A stretch of DNA of 46,718 nucleotides from Clostridiales bacterium (GCA_015069265.1 SVIY01000002.1:1-46718), one strand, 5' to 3'; counted from the stretch's first letter, positions 33,305 through 40,800 are shown. Numbers and translations: made by a program. The notes: generated from the sequence alone by a model not told the origin.

Positions 33305-34016
33305 AATCACTTCTCCCTGTCATCGTTCTATAAGAAAGTTCCGCCGCCTCTCTAGACACGTTACAACCGAGCGTATACAAGTCTAATTGAGTCAGCATCT
33401 TGTCTAGTAGCCCTAAAAGTTTATCCATATCCGCACTCTTTTTAGGTCTTACCGTTTGGTCGAGCAAGGTAAGTATCATTTGGTCTGCGGAAACCTTTTT
33501 GATAACGTTTTCTTTCGCTTGATAAATTTTACAAATAGCCTTTACTTCCGCTCTGCAGTTAGTATCAAGCCCGTGTTTACCGTTCCAAGGCGTTCCGTAA
33601 ACGTAAAACTTGCCGTCGACTAGCCTTATGATAGGCTTATCGTCGTTAACCATAACCGCTCTATCGCCAAGCAGTTCTCTCCACAGTCTTGTGTGCGTGG
33701 ACTTTCCCGTTCCGCTAGGCGCGGTAAAAAGATATGCTTTTCCGTCTACCATAATCGCGCTTGAGTGGAATATTATACCGTCCTCGTTGGAGAGAATATA
33801 AGCGCATAACTTTCTAAAAAGCGCAAGGCTCTCTAGATAATTATCGGGATAATCGAGGGCGTTTACCTTTTCCGCGCCAATATCCTCGTCGGTAATGCTT
33901 ATTAAAAGTTTAGCGTCCTCTTCTCCGCAATACTCGTAATTCTTACACAACTTTTCTGTGTATTTATACTTGAGTTGCGCGTCGAAAACAACGTCTGCTA
34001 TCTTATATCTCGGCAT
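33294..34016 (-). CDS. HprK/PEP-carboxykinase-like kinase (PqqD-associated type)
   Basis: 240 residues from the ATG at 34016 with AAAAGGA upstream; a longer frame would need a TTG without a ribosome site. Walker A FTAPSGTGKSTHTRLW lies about residues 98-113, preceded by IIFHSSAIMVDGKAYL and followed by the MVNDDKPIIR acidic motif, all as in HPr kinase C-terminal and PEP-carboxykinase-like P-loop proteins. It lacks the HprK N-terminal domain. Such kinases often stand beside PqqD-like genes in Clostridia and in lasso-peptide-like clusters. It heads an operon with PqqD and DUF1846. The phosphate acceptor is unknown. Confidence 0.85.
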   Translation of the reverse strand: MPRYKIADVVFDAQLKYKYTEKLCKNYEYCGEEDAKLLISITDEDIGAEKVNALDYPDNYLESLALFRKLCAYILSNEDGIIFHSSAIMVDGKAYLFTAPSGTGKSTHTRLWRELLGDRAVMVNDDKPIIRLVDGKFYVYGTPWNGKHGLDTNCRAEVKAICKIYQAKENVIKKVSADQMILTLLDQTVRPKKSADMDKLLGLLDKMLTQLDLYTLGCNVSREAAELSYRTMTGRSDYED

Positions 34017-34066
34017 AATTTTCCTTTTTTTACTGCGGTTTTTTTGCAAAACAAAACTCGGTTACT

Positions 34067-34095
34067 ATTTTATCAAAGCCACCGACCTTTGTCAA
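34067..34095 (-). promoter_or_regulatory. Promoter of the HprK-like/PqqD/DUF1846 operon
   Basis: On the minus strand TTGACA (34090-34095), 17-bp spacer, TAAAAT (34067-34072). The leader to the ATG at 34016 would be about 44 nt. Confidence 0.8.
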
Positions 34096-34103
34096 TATAA
34101 AGA

Positions 34104-34132
34104 TTGATTTTTAAATTAAAATTATATATAAT
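34104..34132 (+). promoter_or_regulatory. Promoter of apbE
   Basis: TTGATT (34104-34109), 17-bp spacer, TATAAT (34127-34132), then a 24-nt leader with GGAAGGA ahead of the ATG at 34163. It is back to back with the operon promoter at 34067-34095, only 8 bp between the -35 boxes. Confidence 0.8.
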
Positions 34133-34162
34133 TATAGTGTAAACAAAATCACGGAAGGAAAT

Positions 34163-35254
34163 ATGAAGAAATTATCTATAACGTTATGTTTGATTTTGGT
34201 GTTCGCCTTTGCGCTTACCCTAACCGCTTGTAATAAGGGTGGAAGCGCAATGGACTTTTATTATTTCTCCACCAAAATCCACGTGGAGACCCACGACAAA
34301 AAAATGAGCGATAAAACCATCAATCGCCTAAACGAACTTTTCGCTAACGCGGAAAGAGATTTTGACGTGGAAGGAACAAACTCAATAGTGAAAAAAATAA
34401 ACGACGGAGCGGTTGGCGAAAAAATCTCTATACCCGAGCACACCGTGGGCGTGTTCAAAAAAGCTAAAGACTGTTTTGATTTTACAGACGGGCTATTTTC
34501 ACCGTGCGTTTATCCGCTCGTTAAACTTTGGCAGTTTGATAGTCAGTATAGTAGCGTGATTGATTTTACTCCTCCTACCGAGGAACAAATAAATAGCACC
34601 CTGTCCACCTATTCGGTAGATTTTAACACTCTCAATATTGAAACGGAAAATTTAACCGTTACCAAAACAAAAACGGCTATGATTGACTTTGGCGGAATCT
34701 TAAAAGGAATTGTTGCAGACCAAGCCAAAGACGTGCTTAAAGACGCAGGGCATCAATCTGGATACGTAAGCGTTGGAAGTAGCAGTCTAAACCTTCTTTC
34801 CGTTTCTGAAATTGGCGTTCGCCACCCTAGAAACAATGCAAAGACTCTACTTACTATCGACACCGAAGAGTTATCCTTTACGTCCGTGTCAACTAGCGGA
34901 GACTATGAGAGAGAACACGTCGACAAAGACGGAAATACCTATTCGCACATAATCGACCCTCGTACAGGATACCCCGCAAAAACGGGTATTATGAGTGCGA
35001 CTGTGCTTTGCGAGGACGGTGGCTTTGCCGATGCAATAACCACCGCACTTTTGGTTTGTTCATACTCAAACGAGTCCGACTGCGAACTGCTTAAAATGAT
35101 AGACAAAATCAAAAAGCAATTCCCAACTGACTTCCCCGACGTAAAAATCTTCGTTGCGCTATCCTATCAAGGTCAAAACCTTTTAATTACAAATCAAAAA
35201 CAGGGTGAAGATTTCACCCTGCTCGACAAAGGTTATCAAGTCGTCAACGTTTAA
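34163..35254 (+). CDS. apbE: FAD:protein FMN transferase (ApbE family lipoprotein)
   Basis: 363 residues. It attaches FMN from FAD to a Thr of target flavoproteins, outside the membrane. A lipoprotein signal with the lipobox LTLTAC (Cys22) leads it. The family pattern follows: DKTINRLNELFANAERDFDV, DGLFSPCVYPLVKLWQFD, MIDFGGILKGIVADQAKDVL, SVGSSSLNLLSV, VSTSGDYERE, and HIIDPRTGYPAKTGIMSATV, ADAITTALLV, the FAD/Mg-binding end. No RnfG or Nqr target is visible in the window. Its stop codon overlaps that of the convergent ABC ATPase. Confidence 0.95.
   Translation: MKKLSITLCLILVFAFALTLTACNKGGSAMDFYYFSTKIHVETHDKKMSDKTINRLNELFANAERDFDVEGTNSIVKKINDGAVGEKISIPEHTVGVFKKAKDCFDFTDGLFSPCVYPLVKLWQFDSQYSSVIDFTPPTEEQINSTLSTYSVDFNTLNIETENLTVTKTKTAMIDFGGILKGIVADQAKDVLKDAGHQSGYVSVGSSSLNLLSVSEIGVRHPRNNAKTLLTIDTEELSFTSVSTSGDYEREHVDKDGNTYSHIIDPRTGYPAKTGIMSATVLCEDGGFADAITTALLVCSYSNESDCELLKMIDKIKKQFPTDFPDVKIFVALSYQGQNLLITNQKQGEDFTLLDKGYQVVNV
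35201..35221 (-). terminator. Terminator of the ABC operon, inside the apbE 3' end
   Basis: CAGGGTGAA, loop GAT, TTCACCCTG: a 9-bp perfect stem. On the minus strand it is followed at once by TTTTTGATTTG. It lies 30 bp beyond the ATPase stop and within the last codons of apbE. Confidence 0.75.
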
Positions 35255-35895
35255 TTGTTGTTCTTTCCGATTAGAAGACCGAAAAGTTCTTTTTCGGTCT
35301 TTTCGTTTACTTCCGAATTGTCGTAAACAATCTTTCCTCCGCTTAAAATTATAATCCTATCCGCCATAGTAACCGCCTCGTGGATATCGTGGGTTACCAT
35401 TATGACCGTCTTGTTTTCCTTTTTAAATCTTTCACGAAGTACGTTCATCGTGCGGTATTTAACGCTTAAATCGAGCGAGGAAAAGGGTTCGTCCATAAGC
35501 AAGAGGTCGGCAGAATACATTACCCCTCTAATGAGCGCCACTCTTTGCGCCTCGCCACCCGATAAACGTTTGGGGTATGAGTCGAGTTTGCCTTTGACAC
35601 CCAAAACCTCCGCAAAGCCGTCCACGTCCGCGTTTTTACCTAAAACGAGCGCTAGATTTTCTCTTGCCGTAAGGTTATAAAAGAGGTTGGGAGTTTGGAA
35701 AACGTACGAGCATTTTACTCTATCCACCTCACCCTCGTAGTCGGTTAGGTTTGCAATGACGTTAAGTAGCGTTGTTTTGCCGCACCCCGATTCTCCAAGC
35801 ACGCACGTAACTTCGCCCTCTCTAAACTCGATTGAGAATTGGTTAAAGACTTTTGTTTTGGGGTAATTTTTAGTAAGGTTAGTTATCTTAATCAT
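35251..35895 (-). CDS. ABC transporter ATP-binding protein (nitrate/sulfonate/thiamine-precursor type)
   Basis: 214 residues from the ATG at 35895 (GGAGG a few bases upstream); a longer frame would reach into the permease gene. Walker A is LGESGCGKTTLLN, the Q-loop YVFQTPNLFYNLTARENLAL, signature LSGGEAQRVALIRGVM, Walker B DLLLMDEPFSSLDLSV, H-loop MVTHDIHEAVTMADR. This is the SsuB/TauB/ThiZ branch that powers small-molecule import. It overlaps the permease gene by 8 bp. Confidence 0.93.
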   Translation of the reverse strand: MIKITNLTKNYPKTKVFNQFSIEFREGEVTCVLGESGCGKTTLLNVIANLTDYEGEVDRVKCSYVFQTPNLFYNLTARENLALVLGKNADVDGFAEVLGVKGKLDSYPKRLSGGEAQRVALIRGVMYSADLLLMDEPFSSLDLSVKYRTMNVLRERFKKENKTVIMVTHDIHEAVTMADRIIILSGGKIVYDNSEVNEKTEKELFGLLIGKNNN

Positions 35896-36670
35896 TTCCG
35901 CCCTCCGCTCTAGTCCACTTAAACGCAAAGGTTAAAAGGATTTGGAATACCGCTTCGACCAATATGCCCAATATAACGGCAACCAACGTTAGCGCAAAAA
36001 GTCTAGGCACGTCCATTAGCGCGTTCGCGCTCTGTATCATCCCGCCTATCGAAGTGTACGTCAGCGCCATAACTTCTGCCGAAACGATGACCTTAATGCC
36101 GAAAGAAAGATTACTGCCAAGGTGGGATAAAACGTTTGGAGCAACTAGTGGTAAATAAACCTTAAACACCTTTTGTTTTTTGGTTAGGTTAAACACCTTT
36201 GCCGTGCGCACCACCCCCTCGTCAATGCCGTTTAGAGCAACGTTAAACTGGGCGTATGACATCGGGAACAACACGAGCATTGCAACGATTACGGGCGCGG
36301 TGGTTCTGTCCGTATATATCAATATAAGAACTAGCACCGCCATTGTGGGAAGCGTTCTTATAACAGCAACTATCGGGCGCATTACTCTGCCGAAGTTTTT
36401 AGACATCTTTGTAGGCAAGGAAAATATTCCAGCAAGAACGAACGATATGGCAACCGCAATCACAGTTTTTGCTAGCGTTCTTAAAAGCGCGCGCCAAAAC
36501 AACGCTTCTTTGAACACGTCAAAGAGCGCGCTAAACGTTTGTTTTACACCGGGTATCACGTATTCGTTTTTAACCGTCTTTACCGAAATTATCCACACAA
36601 GCCACATTATAATTAGTGCGATTGCTCCGCAAATAATACTCGGCAAGTTCTTCCTAAAAAACCTTTTCAT
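35888..36670 (-). CDS. ABC transporter permease (SsuC/TauC/ThiX type)
   Basis: 260 residues with about six membrane helices. The coupling-helix motif EAA---G is seen in NLTKKQKVFKVYLPLVAPNVLS (around residues 165-190). The family also shows RTLAKTVIAVAISFVLAGIF, RTLPTMAVLVLILIYTDRTT and ALTYTSIGGMIQSANALMDV. It forms the channel with the ATPase and the lipoprotein-bound ligand. Solute is unknown: nitrate/sulfonate or pyrimidine precursors (ThiXYZ) are the usual ones for this branch. Confidence 0.92.
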   Translation of the reverse strand: MKRFFRKNLPSIICGAIALIIMWLVWIISVKTVKNEYVIPGVKQTFSALFDVFKEALFWRALLRTLAKTVIAVAISFVLAGIFSLPTKMSKNFGRVMRPIVAVIRTLPTMAVLVLILIYTDRTTAPVIVAMLVLFPMSYAQFNVALNGIDEGVVRTAKVFNLTKKQKVFKVYLPLVAPNVLSHLGSNLSFGIKVIVSAEVMALTYTSIGGMIQSANALMDVPRLFALTLVAVILGILVEAVFQILLTFAFKWTRAEGGND

Positions 36671-36677
36671 CTATTCC

Positions 36678-37712
36678 TTATACCGTATAGAAAAATTCGT
36701 CCACGGGGTTACCCCACGCATTAGAAGTTATCGCGTTAAGTTTTGCGATATATCCTTTAACCGCGCCCTTGCACTCGCTTGCAGGCGTAAAGTCAATCGC
36801 GCAGTTGTTTATAACGGAAACGTTTAAGTTGTTTGCCGTAAAAGTTGCCGACATTTCACTATCAACAAATCCGCTCTTTACCGCATCAACAATAGTTTGC
36901 GGGGCAGTTTGTTCGCTAGTCAACCATTCTACGTTTTCATCAAAAGAATTTATTAACGCTTTTACCGTATCATTATTGTTCTCTAAAACGCTCGTCTTTA
37001 CCACAAGCACCGCTTGAGGATAGCCGTTCCCGTCCCCGTAGAGCGCTTGGAGAGAGCCTGCAATAGAAATCTTGCCCTGCGTTGCATTCTGTTTGGTCGT
37101 CGCTAACGGCTCTGCCACTACAAAGTAATCACAATCAGAAGACGGAACGATTAGTTGCGCGCCCTCTTGTCCTGTCGGCAATGCAATAAGATTTACCTTG
37201 TCGCTTTGAACGACACCCGACTCTGTTATATCCACGTATCCGATTTGCCTATCAGACAAAATCGCCTTAAAGGTTAGCCCCGGAACGTTTGCAAGGTTCA
37301 TAACGCCAACCTTTTTGCCAATAAGCTCACTTAAATTATCAGCGGTTATGTTCTGCCCCGTTGCCTTTTTCATTATAAATATGTTTCCGTTAGTTACAGT
37401 CCCAACGAGTTTATATTCTCCCTTGCTTGCAAGCATTTTTACCGCAGCGTTAACGGGCATAATAGCAAGGTCTGCCTTTGGTGATTCGCCCGTAACGAAG
37501 GTCTGAATAGTGCTTGCACCAACGACGTTTATATCCACGTCTGCTACAAGTTCTTTGTCGTTTAAGAGCCTTGCAACCGATAGCGCAGGCGCGCCGTCGG
37601 GAACGTATAGACTCAATTTGTCTTTGGACTGCTCCTCTCCACCGCAGCCGATAGAAAATAAAGCAGTAACCATAAGTAGTGCCGATAAAATTGCCGTTAA
37701 AATCTTTTTCAT
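36678..37712 (-). CDS. ABC transporter substrate-binding lipoprotein (NMT1/SsuA-like)
   Basis: 344 residues. Lipoprotein signal with lipobox SIGC (Cys23). The mature part (LSLYVPDGAPALSVARLLND, VVGASTIQTFVTGESPKADL, AIMPVNAAVKML, GTVTNGNIFIMKK, LIGKKVGVMNLANVPGLTFK, DCDYFVVAEPLATTKQ, QAVLVVKTSVLEN) is a class II periplasmic-type fold of the NMT1/THI5-like or nitrate-sulfonate-taurine group. It captures the solute outside the membrane. It is first in the operon, behind a leader of about 315 nt with an attenuator, which suggests ligand control of the importer. Confidence 0.9.
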   Translation of the reverse strand: MKKILTAILSALLMVTALFSIGCGGEEQSKDKLSLYVPDGAPALSVARLLNDKELVADVDINVVGASTIQTFVTGESPKADLAIMPVNAAVKMLASKGEYKLVGTVTNGNIFIMKKATGQNITADNLSELIGKKVGVMNLANVPGLTFKAILSDRQIGYVDITESGVVQSDKVNLIALPTGQEGAQLIVPSSDCDYFVVAEPLATTKQNATQGKISIAGSLQALYGDGNGYPQAVLVVKTSVLENNNDTVKALINSFDENVEWLTSEQTAPQTIVDAVKSGFVDSEMSATFTANNLNVSVINNCAIDFTPASECKGAVKGYIAKLNAITSNAWGNPVDEFFYTV

Positions 37713-37749
37713 AAGTCCTCTCCTTGTTGAATTAAACTATAAAGGCGGT

Positions 37750-37902
37750 GCAGTATTGCGCAGTATAGAGTGCCGTTTTAAGTGGTTAGATGCAAGCAAG
37801 ACAAGGCTCGCGAAGGGTTTTGGATGAAATAAACCTTTTTGGTTATTGAAGTCAAAACACTAAGCAGTAACGCAGTATTGCGCTGTATATAACCACTTAA
37901 AA
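37750..37902. repeat. Repeat module: 19-bp direct copies and a 13-bp perfect inverted repeat
   Basis: GCAGTATTGCGC recurs at 37750-37761 and 37872-37883, followed by (A/T)GTATA in both. TTTTAAGTGGTTA (37776-37788) and TAACCACTTAAAA (37890-37902) are perfect complements about 100 bp apart. The unit lies in the ABC leader downstream of the attenuator. It may be an inserted small repetitive element or part of the leader RNA fold. No gene is seen in 37713-38343. Confidence 0.65.
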
Positions 37903-38028
37903 AAAGTGAACTCCCTGATTAAAATACAAACCAGGGAGGAACGTGAATCATCAAGACGACTAGCGTCTTGTAAATTCTCATAATTCATCCCTTCGCTATC
38001 AGGCGCACCTTTTAGTTTAGGTATTTAT
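37897..38028 (-). promoter_or_regulatory. Candidate attenuator / riboswitch-like leader of the ABC importer
   Basis: Read on the minus strand the RNA starts near 38028. It has a hairpin CAAGACG/CGTCTTG (37952-37970), a purine tract GCGAAGGGATG (about 37986-37996), and then a terminator: CTCCCTG with CAGGGAG (37911-37938), followed by TTTTTTT. The AGGGA tract can also pair with the TCCCT of the terminator arm, the typical antiterminator arrangement. I do not recognise the aptamer class. Confidence 0.6.
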
Positions 38029-38034
38029 AAATTA

Positions 38035-38063
38035 AATATAGCATATAAACTGATTATTGTCAA
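38035..38063 (-). promoter_or_regulatory. Promoter of the ABC importer operon
   Basis: On the minus strand TTGACA (38058-38063), 17-bp spacer, TATATT (38035-38040). The start codon is more than 300 nt downstream, so the leader is long. Confidence 0.82.
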
Positions 38064-38090
38064 TTATATACATAAAAAACATTAATTCTA

Positions 38091-38119
38091 TTGCAAAACA
38101 AAATATTTTGTGTTAAACT
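38091..38119 (+). promoter_or_regulatory. Candidate promoter of the SPFH operon
   Basis: TTGCAA (38091-38096), 17-bp spacer, TAAACT (38114-38119). The boxes are weaker than others here, but the predicted start (near 38126) falls exactly on the first base of the large hairpin. Confidence 0.5.
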
Positions 38120-38125
38120 TATATT

Positions 38126-38277
38126 GCCAAACTAATTAAATATATACGGGAATATAGGGAATTTCTCTTTTTAGGGATATTCTTTTTTCAACATCATTAT
38201 AGAATTTGATAAAATGCGAATTCCAACTTAATGGTGTTGTTTAGGCATTCCCTATTCCCTATAAGAATTAGTTTGGC
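38126..38277 (+). ncRNA. Candidate structured leader RNA: three-tier long hairpin
   Basis: Three nested stems share one axis. Tier 1: GCCAAACTAATT (38126-38137) with AATTAGTTTGGC (38266-38277), 12 bp perfect. Tier 2: GGGAATATAGGGAAT (38148-38162) with ATTCCCTATTCCC (38247-38259), 13 pairs plus a 2-nt bulge. Tier 3: CAACATCATTA (38189-38199) with TAATGGTGTTG (38229-38239), 11 pairs with one G-U. No protein frame is inside. A terminator follows at 38300. It could be a regulatory leader, a small RNA, or a MITE; no target-site duplication was seen. Confidence 0.6.
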
Positions 38278-38299
38278 GACTATCGGAGTTTGCGTTTTT

Positions 38300-38327
38300 T
38301 GCGTCAACTTCGGTTGGCGCATTTTTT
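38300..38327 (+). terminator. UUCG-capped terminator just before the SPFH gene
   Basis: TGCGTCAAC, loop TTCG, GTTGGCGCA (9 pairs, one G-U) and then TTTTTT. It ends 6 bp before the AAGGAGG ribosome site of the next gene, so a transcript starting near 38126 must read through it to express the operon. Confidence 0.8.
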
Positions 38328-38343
38328 ATTTTAAGGAGGTTAT

Positions 38344-39570
38344 ATGGGACAAATTGCAGACATTATAAAATATGAAGGCGACAACTCCACCTTTATATGG
38401 AAACATCCATGCGAAGATTTTAACAGTTTAACGCAACTCATTGTTCACGAATCGCAGGAAGCAATTTTTATGATGAACGGACAAGCGTTAGATATGTTTG
38501 GCGCAGGACGTTATGCTTTAGAAACGCAAAACATCCCTAAACTCGGTAAAATCTTAAACCGAACGACAGGCGACAAAACACCATTCCATTGTGAAGTTTA
38601 TTTTATTAATAAAACAGAACAAATGGCAATTAAATGGGGAACAGATAGTCGTGTTCAGTTTATTGAACCAACATATGGGTTCCCGATTTCTATCGGAGCA
38701 AGTGGCGAAATGACTCTCCGTGCAGACGATTCAAGAAAACTCTTATTAAAACTCGTTGGTACGGAAAACGATTTATCACAAGCAAAGCTCGTTCAGTATT
38801 TCCGCGCTTTCTTGATGACGAAAGTAAAAAGTTATCTTGCACAAACGATAAAATCGCAAGGAATTAATATCTTTGAAATTGACGAGAAATTACAAGAGCT
38901 TTCTGCAAAATTAAACGAAATGCTCCGCCCCGATTTTGAAGATTATGGTGTAGCGCTTGAAAGATTTTTCGTTACGACTATTGTAAAACCTGACGGCGAC
39001 GCTCAATATGAACGCTTTAAGTCTTTACACTTCCGTCAATATGCCGATATAGCTGAGGCAAAATTAAAACAACAAACAGATATTATTTATGCTCAAACGG
39101 AAGCGCAAAAAGTAGTTATTGACTCACAGGCTCAAGCGACAAAGCGCGCGCAAGAAGGCTATACATATCAACAAGAACGCGGTTTTGACGTCGCCCAAGA
39201 TATGGCGCAAAACGAAGCGAGCGGGCAATTTACTAATATGGGTATTGGCCTCGGTATGATGGCTGGTGTTGGTGGCACAATGGCAGGCGTTGTTGGTGGC
39301 GCAATGAACGAAGCTTTCAACGGAACACCTACTACTCAAACTAAATGCGTTAAATGCGGTGCAAGTCTTCCTAATAACGCTAAATTTTGTTTAGAATGTG
39401 GCGAGAAGGTTGTTGAGTCCAACACCATTATTTGTCCTAAATGCGGAAAAACTGTAATTAAAGGTAAGTTTTGCCCCGAATGTGGTCATAAATTCGCAAG
39501 CATTTGTCCTAAATGTGGCGCAGATACAAAAGGCGGTAAATTCTGCCTTGAATGTGGCGAAAAATTATAA
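38344..39570 (+). CDS. SPFH/Band-7 domain protein with three C-terminal zinc ribbons (YdjI-like)
   Basis: 408 residues. Residues 1-260 are an SPFH-like domain of the YdjI/'virion core protein' type (FIWKHPCEDFNSLTQLIVHE; YFINKTEQMAIKWGT; LVQYFRAFLMTKVKSYLAQT). A charged helical stretch follows (260-300), then a Gly/Met-rich segment (GIGLGMMAGVGG), and finally three tandem zinc ribbons, each with two CxxC knuckles (CVKCG/CLECG, CPKCG/CPECG, CPKCG/CLECG). In Bacillus, the related YdjI is encoded with membrane and zinc-ribbon partners and linked to membrane stress. It is first of a five-gene operon with a strong AAGGAGG site. The role here is inference. Confidence 0.85.
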   Translation: MGQIADIIKYEGDNSTFIWKHPCEDFNSLTQLIVHESQEAIFMMNGQALDMFGAGRYALETQNIPKLGKILNRTTGDKTPFHCEVYFINKTEQMAIKWGTDSRVQFIEPTYGFPISIGASGEMTLRADDSRKLLLKLVGTENDLSQAKLVQYFRAFLMTKVKSYLAQTIKSQGINIFEIDEKLQELSAKLNEMLRPDFEDYGVALERFFVTTIVKPDGDAQYERFKSLHFRQYADIAEAKLKQQTDIIYAQTEAQKVVIDSQAQATKRAQEGYTYQQERGFDVAQDMAQNEASGQFTNMGIGLGMMAGVGGTMAGVVGGAMNEAFNGTPTTQTKCVKCGASLPNNAKFCLECGEKVVESNTIICPKCGKTVIKGKFCPECGHKFASICPKCGADTKGGKFCLECGEKL

Positions 39571-39581
39571 GGAGGCAAACG

Positions 39582-40286
39582 ATGAAAAAGAATTTTAAGT
39601 ATTTTGGTATTACTTGGATAGTCGGCTTTATTCTTTTTAACGCGATTACGTTTATAATTCCTAACGAGATTTTTGGCGTAACACGTTTTGATAAAGGCGT
39701 TTTTTGGATAGCATATGGACTTATTACCCTATCGTTTATCGCTCAACTTATAACGGCGTATAAATTTGTTAAAGATAATAGCAACGATAAAACATTCTTA
39801 AACATTCCGCTATTAAGAACTGGATACATAGCAATCATCGTTTCAATAATCGTTGGAATATCCTTTATGATATTCCCTATGCTTCCTGCTTGGATAGGTG
39901 CAATCGTTTGTTTGCTAATTACAGGCTACTTCGTAATTGCTTGCGTTAAGGCTTCTGCCGTAGCAAACATTGTCGCGGATATCGATACAAAAGTAAAAAC
40001 GAAAACGGCTTTTATGCGTATGGCTATCGTAGAAGCAGAAAACATTTTAGCCCGTGCTACTACTAACGAGATAAAAGCAGAAGTAAAAAAGGTTTATGAA
40101 GCGTTAAAATATAGCGACCCAATGTCAAATTCTGCACTTGATGATATTGAGCAAGAAATTAATAACGGCTTAAAGGAACTTAAAAAAGCAGTTACGTGTA
40201 ACGATAGCGCAACAGTTTTAAGTATTGTTGCGGACTTATTACTAAATGTTAAAGAAAGAAATAGTAAATGTAAGGAGTTAAAGTGA
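39582..40286 (+). CDS. Membrane protein with C-terminal helical domain
   Basis: 234 residues from the ATG at 39582 (GGAGG eight bases before it); a longer frame would begin inside the previous gene without a ribosome site. Four hydrophobic segments fill residues 1-130 (ITWIVGFILFNAITFIIP, GVFWIAYGLITLSFIAQL, GYIAIIVSIIVGISFMIFP, WIGAIVCLLITGYFVIACV), then a soluble helical part (130-234) with many Glu/Lys. I do not recognise a family; its place after an SPFH gene mirrors the YdjH-type membrane partner in Bacillus operons. Function unknown. Confidence 0.8.
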   Translation: MKKNFKYFGITWIVGFILFNAITFIIPNEIFGVTRFDKGVFWIAYGLITLSFIAQLITAYKFVKDNSNDKTFLNIPLLRTGYIAIIVSIIVGISFMIFPMLPAWIGAIVCLLITGYFVIACVKASAVANIVADIDTKVKTKTAFMRMAIVEAENILARATTNEIKAEVKKVYEALKYSDPMSNSALDDIEQEINNGLKELKKAVTCNDSATVLSIVADLLLNVKERNSKCKELK

Positions 40287-40295
40287 GGTGTTTTT

Positions 40296-40466
40296 ATGGC
40301 TGATATGGGAACAAAAGAAGCAAGTGAAAAATGGGGCTATTCACAAGCGACAATCAGTAAATGGTGTAGAGAAGGATTGATTCCTAATGCTACACAGGAT
40401 AAGCCTAATAGCCCTTGGCATATACCTAAGGACTCGCAATGTCCAAGAAAAATAAAAGGAGCGTAA
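40296..40466 (+). CDS. Mini helix-turn-helix protein (56 residues, MerR/excisionase-like)
   Basis: ATG at 40296, GAGGTG five bases before it, stop at 40464-40466. The sequence TKEASEKWGYSQATISKWCR is a clear helix-turn-helix with the 'A-e-x-x-G-h-S-x-x-T-I-x-x-W-h-x-x-G' pattern of MerR-like and excisionase DNA readers, followed by EGLIPNATQDKPNSPWHIPK, the usual wing. It probably binds DNA, perhaps its own operon or a mobile element. It lies between the membrane protein and the next small gene with 9- and 3-bp gaps, so it belongs to the operon. Confidence 0.75.
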   Translation: MADMGTKEASEKWGYSQATISKWCREGLIPNATQDKPNSPWHIPKDSQCPRKIKGA

Positions 40467-40469
40467 AAT

Positions 40470-40787
40470 ATGCGGGTAGAGGAGTTAAAAAACAAATTAA
40501 CAAAAATAGTAGAGGTACAAGTAGAAATTTTTAGGGATGTATGTCATACCTCAAAATATAATTATTTAGCTCTGCATAGTGAGAATTTAACACGTGAAGA
40601 GAAAGAAATAAAAAATCTTTGTGTTGAATGTGTATTAAAACGTAATAGAATATGGATAGATTTAGAAACTCTTGCAGACACCGCTGTTTACAATAGTAAC
40701 AAAGAAAACATCAATAGTGAAATACAAGACTTGGAAATAATTCTTAATAAAATCAACGAGCTCAAGAAAAAAATAAATTGGAATTAA
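40470..40787 (+). CDS. Hypothetical helical protein (105 residues)
   Basis: No recognised family. It is rich in Glu/Lys/Asn and predicted to be nearly all helix, with a coiled-coil-like end (INSEIQDLEIILNKINELKK). Three Cys are present (CHTSK, CVEC) without a clear zinc motif. Three bases separate it from the mini-HTH gene and 13 from the next. The ribosome site is AAAAGGAG ahead of the ATG. A small partner in the same operon is likely, but no function can be given. Confidence 0.65.
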   Translation: MRVEELKNKLTKIVEVQVEIFRDVCHTSKYNYLALHSENLTREEKEIKNLCVECVLKRNRIWIDLETLADTAVYNSNKENINSEIQDLEIILNKINELKKKINWN

Positions 40788-40800
40788 AGGAGAAATAATC

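Noticed and set aside
37995-38015. Guanidine-III riboswitch-like AGGTGCGCC
   Set aside because: Nine bases agree, but the rest of the short pseudoknot motif is absent and the neighbouring genes do not fit.
37897-38028. TPP (THI-box) riboswitch upstream of the ABC importer
   Set aside because: Only a 3'-like tract is seen; the CTGAGA block and the CTGG-TAAT-CCAG stem are missing. Kept as an unclassified attenuator.
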